DNA of 64,000 bases from Paradesertivirga mongoliensis (GTDB taxonomy: Bacteria > Bacteroidota > Bacteroidia > Sphingobacteriales > Sphingobacteriaceae). The stretch is taken from assembly GCF_024436395.1 (NCBI RefSeq), contig NZ_JAFMZO010000004.1, positions 558,001 through 622,000 of the forward strand, in the 5' to 3' direction. Position 1 is the first letter of the stretch. Each line of letters opens with the position of its first letter. This document shows, piece after piece, positions 59,661-64,000 of this stretch. Below the pieces are notes generated by a model. The model was not told the origin of the DNA. It searched no databases and saw only the letters and a program-made list of their open reading frames with translations. The position numbers and the translations under genes are program-made.

Positions 59661-61223
59661 TTAAGCCGTTGCCGACGACTTTCGCAGTCGTGTAAGAAAG
59701 ATCCCAACTAAAAAGATTGTAAGTGTTCCTACCACAATGATCATGTTTTTATGAAGCGGACTTCTCAGAAACTCATAATCGCTTGGGATAAGATGTGAAA
59801 ATGTCATCCACAGAATTACGAGAATACCGATAATGGTAGCGGTTAATGCTTCGTGGTTTTTAGCCTGTCGGCTGATAATCCCAAGAAGGAACAAGCCTAG
59901 CATACCTGCTGCGAAAATTCCGGATAACTCCCACCATACGTCGAGGATACTCTTTACTCCGATCATGGCAATTCCTGCAATTAAGCCCAGGAGGCCGAAA
60001 ACAACGGTTGCCACATGTAATAACCTCAAAGTTTGCTTCTCATTAATTCCGGGCTTAAAGTATCGTTTATAGATATCCACTGAAAATACCGTAGCAGAGG
60101 CGTTCATTCCCGAACTAATCGTACTCATTGCTGCAGATAATATTGCCGAGACTATCAGTCCCACCAAACCTGCTGGAATTTTAGTCACCATAAAGTGCGG
60201 CATTACCTTATCTCCATAATCTGCGGGTTGTAAAGACGTGGCCATGGCTGCAACTTCGGTCGCAGAGGCGCCCACTCCTGCCCTCTCCACGGCAACTTGC
60301 TGCTTTATAGTCTCAATAAGTTCCGGATTAACCTGATAATAAGCGAACAAACAAGAGCCTATAATAAAAAACAGCAAAGAGGCTGGAACGTACAACCACA
60401 CACAGAGCCAGATCGATTTCGCAGCTGCTTTTTCGGAGGATGCGGTGTGATAGCGCTGAATATAGTTCTGATCCATACCAAAATTATTCAGGTTAATAAA
60501 AAATCCGTACAGAAGCACCACCCAAAAAGATGCTTGCGTGAAGTCAGGCAGAAAACTTCCCAAACTAAATTTATCCTGCTCAAGCCCTATCTCAATGATT
60601 TTGGGAACACCTCCCGGCATTTCTGTAATGATGAGATAGAGAATCAATACGGCGCCAAACGTTTTTACAACGGCCTGTACCACCTCTGTCCATATTACCG
60701 CCTCAATGCCACCCATCACGGTGTAGATAATAATTACGATGCCCATAACAATCATAATCATTTGCATAGAGTATCCGGTTAGGGCCTGAAGACTCAATGC
60801 GATGCCGAAGAAGATAGATCCCATACGGGCGAGCTGAGTAAGTAAGAAACAAACAACGGCATAGGTACGAGCCCAGGCACCAAAACGATGCTCAAGATGT
60901 GTATAAGCAGAAATTTCGCCGGTACTCCTATAAAAGGGCACGAAATATCTCGAAGCCACCCAGGCAGCTAATGGCATTGAAATGCTAAAAACAAACGCAT
61001 TCCAGTTAGATCCGAATGCCTTACCGGGAACCCCCAGAAAAGTATTACTGCTAAGGAAGGTTGCGTAAATAGACATTCCGATAGCCCAACCGGGAATCGT
61101 ACCTGAAGCTGTGGTGAATTGTTCGGAATCTTTATTTGTCCGCGAAAAATAGAACCCAACCAGCACCATGGCCAGAAGGTATACTACGATTACTGCAAGA
61201 TCAAAAAGCGGAAGGCTGTTCAT
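59661..61223 (-). CDS. Sodium:solute symporter (SSS family)
   Basis: 520 residues with about 14 hydrophobic segments and SSS motifs ('GTIPGWAIGMSIYATFLSSN', 'VMGGIEAVIWTEVVQAVVKT', 'NNFGMDQNYIQRYHTASSEK', 'LSAAMSTISSGMNASATVFS'). Related to mammalian SGLT-type sugar transporters. It starts about 28 nt from the -7-like box of site G and is co-transcribed with the DapA-family gene after it. Likely imports a sugar or sugar acid released by the locus; a second transport system besides the SSS at 14316. Confidence 0.93.
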   Translation of the reverse strand: MNSLPLFDLAVIVVYLLAMVLVGFYFSRTNKDSEQFTTASGTIPGWAIGMSIYATFLSSNTFLGVPGKAFGSNWNAFVFSISMPLAAWVASRYFVPFYRSTGEISAYTHLEHRFGAWARTYAVVCFLLTQLARMGSIFFGIALSLQALTGYSMQMIMIVMGIVIIIYTVMGGIEAVIWTEVVQAVVKTFGAVLILYLIITEMPGGVPKIIEIGLEQDKFSLGSFLPDFTQASFWVVLLYGFFINLNNFGMDQNYIQRYHTASSEKAAAKSIWLCVWLYVPASLLFFIIGSCLFAYYQVNPELIETIKQQVAVERAGVGASATEVAAMATSLQPADYGDKVMPHFMVTKIPAGLVGLIVSAILSAAMSTISSGMNASATVFSVDIYKRYFKPGINEKQTLRLLHVATVVFGLLGLIAGIAMIGVKSILDVWWELSGIFAAGMLGLFLLGIISRQAKNHEALTATIIGILVILWMTFSHLIPSDYEFLRSPLHKNMIIVVGTLTIFLVGIFLTRLRKSSATA

Positions 61224-61257
61224 TAATAAGTTGTAGGCTTTAATAAAAAGGTTAATT

Positions 61258-61322
61258 CAAATATCCATCGCATCGGCGGCCATTTCCTATAGCATTTTCT
61301 CCAGGTTTTATATGATCTTAGC
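61258..61322 (-). promoter_or_regulatory. Shared operator (site G) plus -7-like box for the symporter/DapA operon
   Basis: Plus-strand 61293-61322 is CATTTTCTCCAGGTTTTATA then TGATCTTAGC, with half-sites ATTTTCTC and ATCTTAGC 21 bp apart. Minus-strand box GATATTTG (61265-61258) is 27 bp away, the same octamer as site C. CTATA follows the operator as in D and E. Confidence 0.75.
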
Positions 61323-61333
61323 TAAGCATAAAA

Positions 61334-61368
61334 GATAAAAGCCATAGTGAATCACTATAGCTTTTATC
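61334..61368 (-). terminator. Inverted repeat after the right-hand SusD gene
   Basis: GATAAAAGCCATAGTG-AAT-CACTATAGCTTTTATC is a 16-bp stem with one mismatch, 60 bp after the stop at 61428 and directly upstream of operator G. Both flanks are AT-rich, consistent with a terminator of the SusC/SusD operon, though the U-tract is within the stem. Confidence 0.75.
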
Positions 61369-61427
61369 ATCATACAAAAGACTTGCTTTCTAAGCTGTAT
61401 TCTGAATGAGTTTATCTATTTAAAATT

Positions 61428-63494
61428 CTAATAACCATTATTTCCAAATTCATCTGCATTCTGAATAGTATTCAGGAAGTTAAACGGAATAGGTCTATTG
61501 TAGTGTCTGGCAGGAATAAAACTTGCAGCAGCCCTGGAGTTATAAGATGCTAAGCGGGTTTCAAACGCTTTATGACGTTTTAATAAGGCCCAGCGATTAA
61601 ATTCACCGCAAAGTTCGCGTGCATATTCATCAAATACATCGTTCATGGTTGCTGTAGTCAACTGCATACCCGTTCCGGTATTGAAATCTGCAGGATTACG
61701 GACTGCACGCTGACGCAATACATTTAAATGTGCAGCAGCTGCTGCTCCAGTTCCGCCTGAACGCAGAGTGGCTTCGGCAGCAATTAGATAAACTTCTGCC
61801 ATACGCATTACTATGATGTTACCTAGTTTTTGCTGGAAGTTTCCACCGAGCCATCCTCCTTCGAAATTGTGGTTAAACTTCATCATAGCCGGGAACAGAG
61901 TGGCCAGGCCTGATGGCTTTAATCCGTTATTTGGATTATTCGTTTTGTACGTTCCGCCTGTTGGATCTGCCGGATCGAACAAGTCATCAATATTCACCGT
62001 TACATAGGCCCGCGCTTGTTTGTCTGCGGCGCTAAGTGGTTCTTTGCTCAAATATGCGAAGAATCTATCTTCGTCCGGAGCCAGAGGATAAGGATGCACG
62101 TTCGCATTTGGAACAGTCTGCAAAGCTGAAATTGCTCCTGTATGAACACCCTTGGGCCACACTTTAGGAACGTATTGCCATGTAGCAAAGGTGGGCGCCA
62201 TTTTGGCGTTTACATCTACATAAGGATATATCTTTTTTCCTTTATGCGAAGGGTCGATACCATATTTGGCAGCCATAGCTTCGGTAAGTTCAACTGTTGC
62301 GGAATTATAAGTTACTCTCGCGGGAGCGGGAGCATTGCTTGCACCACCATTACTCGCGATAGCCTGCTCCGACGAGTAATTTGTGAACGCAGTTGCAAAG
62401 GTATTCTCCCATCGTTTATCATATGTTGCATTAAAGCAATTGACCAAATATTTCGTAGGTGCAACAAACGCCTGGTTTAAACGTCCATAATAGGCATTTG
62501 AGGTATTAGAGTTTACGCTTCTTTTGAAAACATCTGATGTTCCGAATGCATCATCGAACTTAGGATAGAAATGAAGATAATAATTTGGCTTGGTGTTGCT
62601 AGTGGCTACATTATATGAAGGATCATAGGGGTTCAATCCATAAGCTGTAAATAAAGCCTCAGCATTATTTCTATTGTTGGCATCGGCAAAAACCTGAGCA
62701 AAGTCGGGATACAACATTGCGCCGTAGGTAGCTTTATTGTTAATTAAATCTTCTGCTACTTCTTTAGCACGGAGCCAATACGATTTGCCTTCTTCAGTCA
62801 ACCCTTCTCCGCCTCCCTGAGCATACACACGGGCAAGAAGACCGAGCGCAGCTTTCTTGGTTACGCGCTGAGGATTGTTTTCAAATGGCGTTACCGGCAG
62901 ATCTACCGCCGCAGCTTTTAGATCTGTAACAATTTGAGCATAAATTTCAGGAACTTTCACACGTGTCGGACGTAAATTCTTAACGGGATCGTCGGTCAGA
63001 ACTAATGGAATATCTCCAAAATTCGTTACTAAAACTGAATAGTAATACGCTCTCATCAACCTCGCTTCTGCTACCAGGATTTTGATATCATTGGCGTTTC
63101 CATCCTTTAGCTGAGTGGAAAGTTGGATCGTTTTATTGCAATTATTGATAGCGCCCCAGCCAAAATCCCATACATTTCTTACGTGCGCAGAATTGTTCGT
63201 AAATTCTTCGTACGCCATCAGTTCCTTTACGCTCGAGCCATTGGCAGGAAATGTCCAAAGGTCTGTACCAAGCTCAGCAACAAGACCGTATGGCATATTT
63301 ATAAGAGAACCCCAAAGATTTGAATAAATATTGGATTGATAGGCTTTAAAGCCATTATAATCTCTCAATACATTTTCTTCGGATACGGCAGCTGGATTAA
63401 ACTCCTCCAGTTTGCATGAGGGTACAGATAGTGTGATGAGCAAGCCTAATCCACACCTGTATAAAACTCTCTTTGTTGTTATGTTAATTTTCAT
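61428..63494 (-). CDS. SusD/RagB-family outer-membrane glycan-binding lipoprotein
   Basis: 688 residues; lipobox 'SVPSCKLEE' with C27. SusD motifs include 'LVAEARLMRAYYYSVLVTNF', 'IVMRMAEVYLIAAEATLRSG' and 'VFDEYARELCGEFNRWALLK'. Typical partner of the SusC that starts outside the window and ends at 63587. The gap of 92 bp between SusC and SusD is wider than the 11 bp in the two other pairs. Sequence is different from both other SusD proteins, so it belongs to another SusCD type and perhaps another substrate. Confidence 0.95.
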   Translation of the reverse strand: MKINITTKRVLYRCGLGLLITLSVPSCKLEEFNPAAVSEENVLRDYNGFKAYQSNIYSNLWGSLINMPYGLVAELGTDLWTFPANGSSVKELMAYEEFTNNSAHVRNVWDFGWGAINNCNKTIQLSTQLKDGNANDIKILVAEARLMRAYYYSVLVTNFGDIPLVLTDDPVKNLRPTRVKVPEIYAQIVTDLKAAAVDLPVTPFENNPQRVTKKAALGLLARVYAQGGGEGLTEEGKSYWLRAKEVAEDLINNKATYGAMLYPDFAQVFADANNRNNAEALFTAYGLNPYDPSYNVATSNTKPNYYLHFYPKFDDAFGTSDVFKRSVNSNTSNAYYGRLNQAFVAPTKYLVNCFNATYDKRWENTFATAFTNYSSEQAIASNGGASNAPAPARVTYNSATVELTEAMAAKYGIDPSHKGKKIYPYVDVNAKMAPTFATWQYVPKVWPKGVHTGAISALQTVPNANVHPYPLAPDEDRFFAYLSKEPLSAADKQARAYVTVNIDDLFDPADPTGGTYKTNNPNNGLKPSGLATLFPAMMKFNHNFEGGWLGGNFQQKLGNIIVMRMAEVYLIAAEATLRSGGTGAAAAAHLNVLRQRAVRNPADFNTGTGMQLTTATMNDVFDEYARELCGEFNRWALLKRHKAFETRLASYNSRAAASFIPARHYNRPIPFNFLNTIQNADEFGNNGY

Positions 63495-63586
63495 GTTTAT
63501 AATTTTTTATTGGTTTACCATAGAGCGGCGAACAGGCTTAATACAAATCACGTTGTTCGTCTATCCCCGGCTTTATCACCTAATTA

Positions 63587-64000
63587 TTAAAATGTTACAT
63601 TCAAGCCTACAACAACCTGTTTAGTTAATGGATAATCCAGTTCACCATTCATTTCAGGGTCATACTGCTTTAACAGATCATTTTTTGCAACCACCAAGGG
63701 ATTGGTAACAGTGGCATACAAACGCATTCTCTGCATTGATACTTTTTCAATGATGTTTTTGGGCAAAGTATAACCAAGAGTAATGTTTTTGATTTTAAAG
63801 AACGAGCCGTCGACATAGCTAAGACCCGAAAATCCAGTCATCGTTGAAGGCGCTTCCTGGAAGTTCATTACCGGAAAATCGTTGGATGGATTTTCTGGTG
63901 TCCAGTAGTTAAAATGTTCTGGAAATGTTCTCGATGGACTCGCATTAAGTGCGAATGAGCTTGGCTGATACCATCCCATCATGGTGTAGTTGATGGTTTG
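63587..64000 (-). CDS. SusC/RagA-family TonB-dependent receptor, C-terminal end only
   Basis: The last 137 codons of a gene continuing past the window edge; the frame is open through base 64000. The visible part ('GFSGLSYVDGSFFKIKNITL', 'MQRMRLYATVTNPLVVAKND', and end 'QVVVGLNVTF') is the last strands of a SusC barrel with the terminal aromatic residue recognised by the outer-membrane assembly machinery. Partner of the SusD at 61428. The promoter is outside the window. Confidence 0.92.
   Translation of the reverse strand, partial: QTINYTMMGWYQPSSFALNASPSRTFPEHFNYWTPENPSNDFPVMNFQEAPSTMTGFSGLSYVDGSFFKIKNITLGYTLPKNIIEKVSMQRMRLYATVTNPLVVAKNDLLKQYDPEMNGELDYPLTKQVVVGLNVTF

Noticed and set aside
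60297..60782. 161-codon plus-strand frame opposite the symporter gene
   Set aside because: Antisense shadow of a well-supported transporter gene; low-complexity histidine/asparagine-rich translation.
1..64000. tRNA, rRNA, integrase or transposase genes marking a mobile island
   Set aside because: None was recognised; the repeats seen are short non-coding elements only.

Overview
The window is an accessory, plant-cell-wall-directed stretch of a Bacteroidota chromosome, most likely from a Sphingobacteriaceae-type (Pedobacter-like) soil or plant-associated bacterium. The reasons are three SusC/SusD outer-membrane pairs, many secreted CAZymes and lipoproteins, promoters with TAnnTTTG-like -7 boxes, start codons without clear Shine-Dalgarno sequences, and Bacteroidota-style palindromic intergenic repeats. 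Almost everything lies on the minus strand; the only plus-strand gene is an AraC-family regulator at 57418. The genus is an inference.

Layout from right to left, the direction of transcription. 61428-64000: a SusC (cut by the window edge) and SusD pair. 58707-61223: a sodium/solute symporter and a DapA-family lyase. 57418-58308: the AraC regulator, divergent from an operon of a fucose-isomerase-like protein and a DUF3826-like protein (54859-57173). 48150-54537: SusC, SusD and a surface lipoprotein. 41838-47158: a second complete SusC/SusD pair. 38483-41649: a small lipoprotein ORF, a tandem DUF3826-like protein and a PL1 pectate lyase. 11975-38230: 17 tightly packed genes holding a second PL1 lyase, a beta-helix/DUF6298-like giant, a GH140-like apiosidase, GH43, a beta-propeller enzyme, a GQSNM esterase, GH2, GH78, DUF3826, a sialidase-like protein, a five-gene cytoplasmic acid-sugar module with its symporter, an alpha/beta hydrolase and a TIM-barrel isomerase. 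1-11697: GH78, a beta-propeller glycosidase, GH2, a GntR/LacI-type regulator, a beta-helix plus L-rhamnose-mutarotase fusion, a Gfo/Idh/MocA oxidoreductase and the start of another symporter.

The enzyme set (two PL1, two GH78, two GH2, GH43, a GH140-like and a GH141-like protein, esterases, fucose-isomerase-like) points to pectin, with a strong flavour of rhamnogalacturonan, including rhamnogalacturonan-II side chains. No GH28, GH105, GH88 or KduI/KduD/KdgK set is visible, so common uronate handling is presumably encoded elsewhere.

Two results stand out. First, seven transcription units share a 30-bp element of the form ATnTTnnC-N13-ATnTTnnC (21-bp direct-repeat period, as AraC proteins bind), and in six of seven it lies exactly 27 bp (26 bp in the seventh) from a -7-like box: a single hard-wired regulon, probably governed by the AraC protein encoded beside one of the sites. 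Second, the contiguous genes sialidase-like protein / iron alcohol dehydrogenase / DapA-family aldolase / PdxA2 / DUF1537 kinase / symporter (14316-21304) can be read as a complete pathway for Dha (3-deoxy-D-lyxo-2-heptulosaric acid), a C7 sugar acid of rhamnogalacturonan-II: release, import, retro-aldol cleavage to pyruvate plus a C4 semialdehyde, reduction to D-threonate, phosphorylation, and oxidative decarboxylation to dihydroxyacetone phosphate. Stereochemistry worked out on paper gives D-threonate, the known substrate of the DUF1537/PdxA2 pair. This is inference and is given with its tests.
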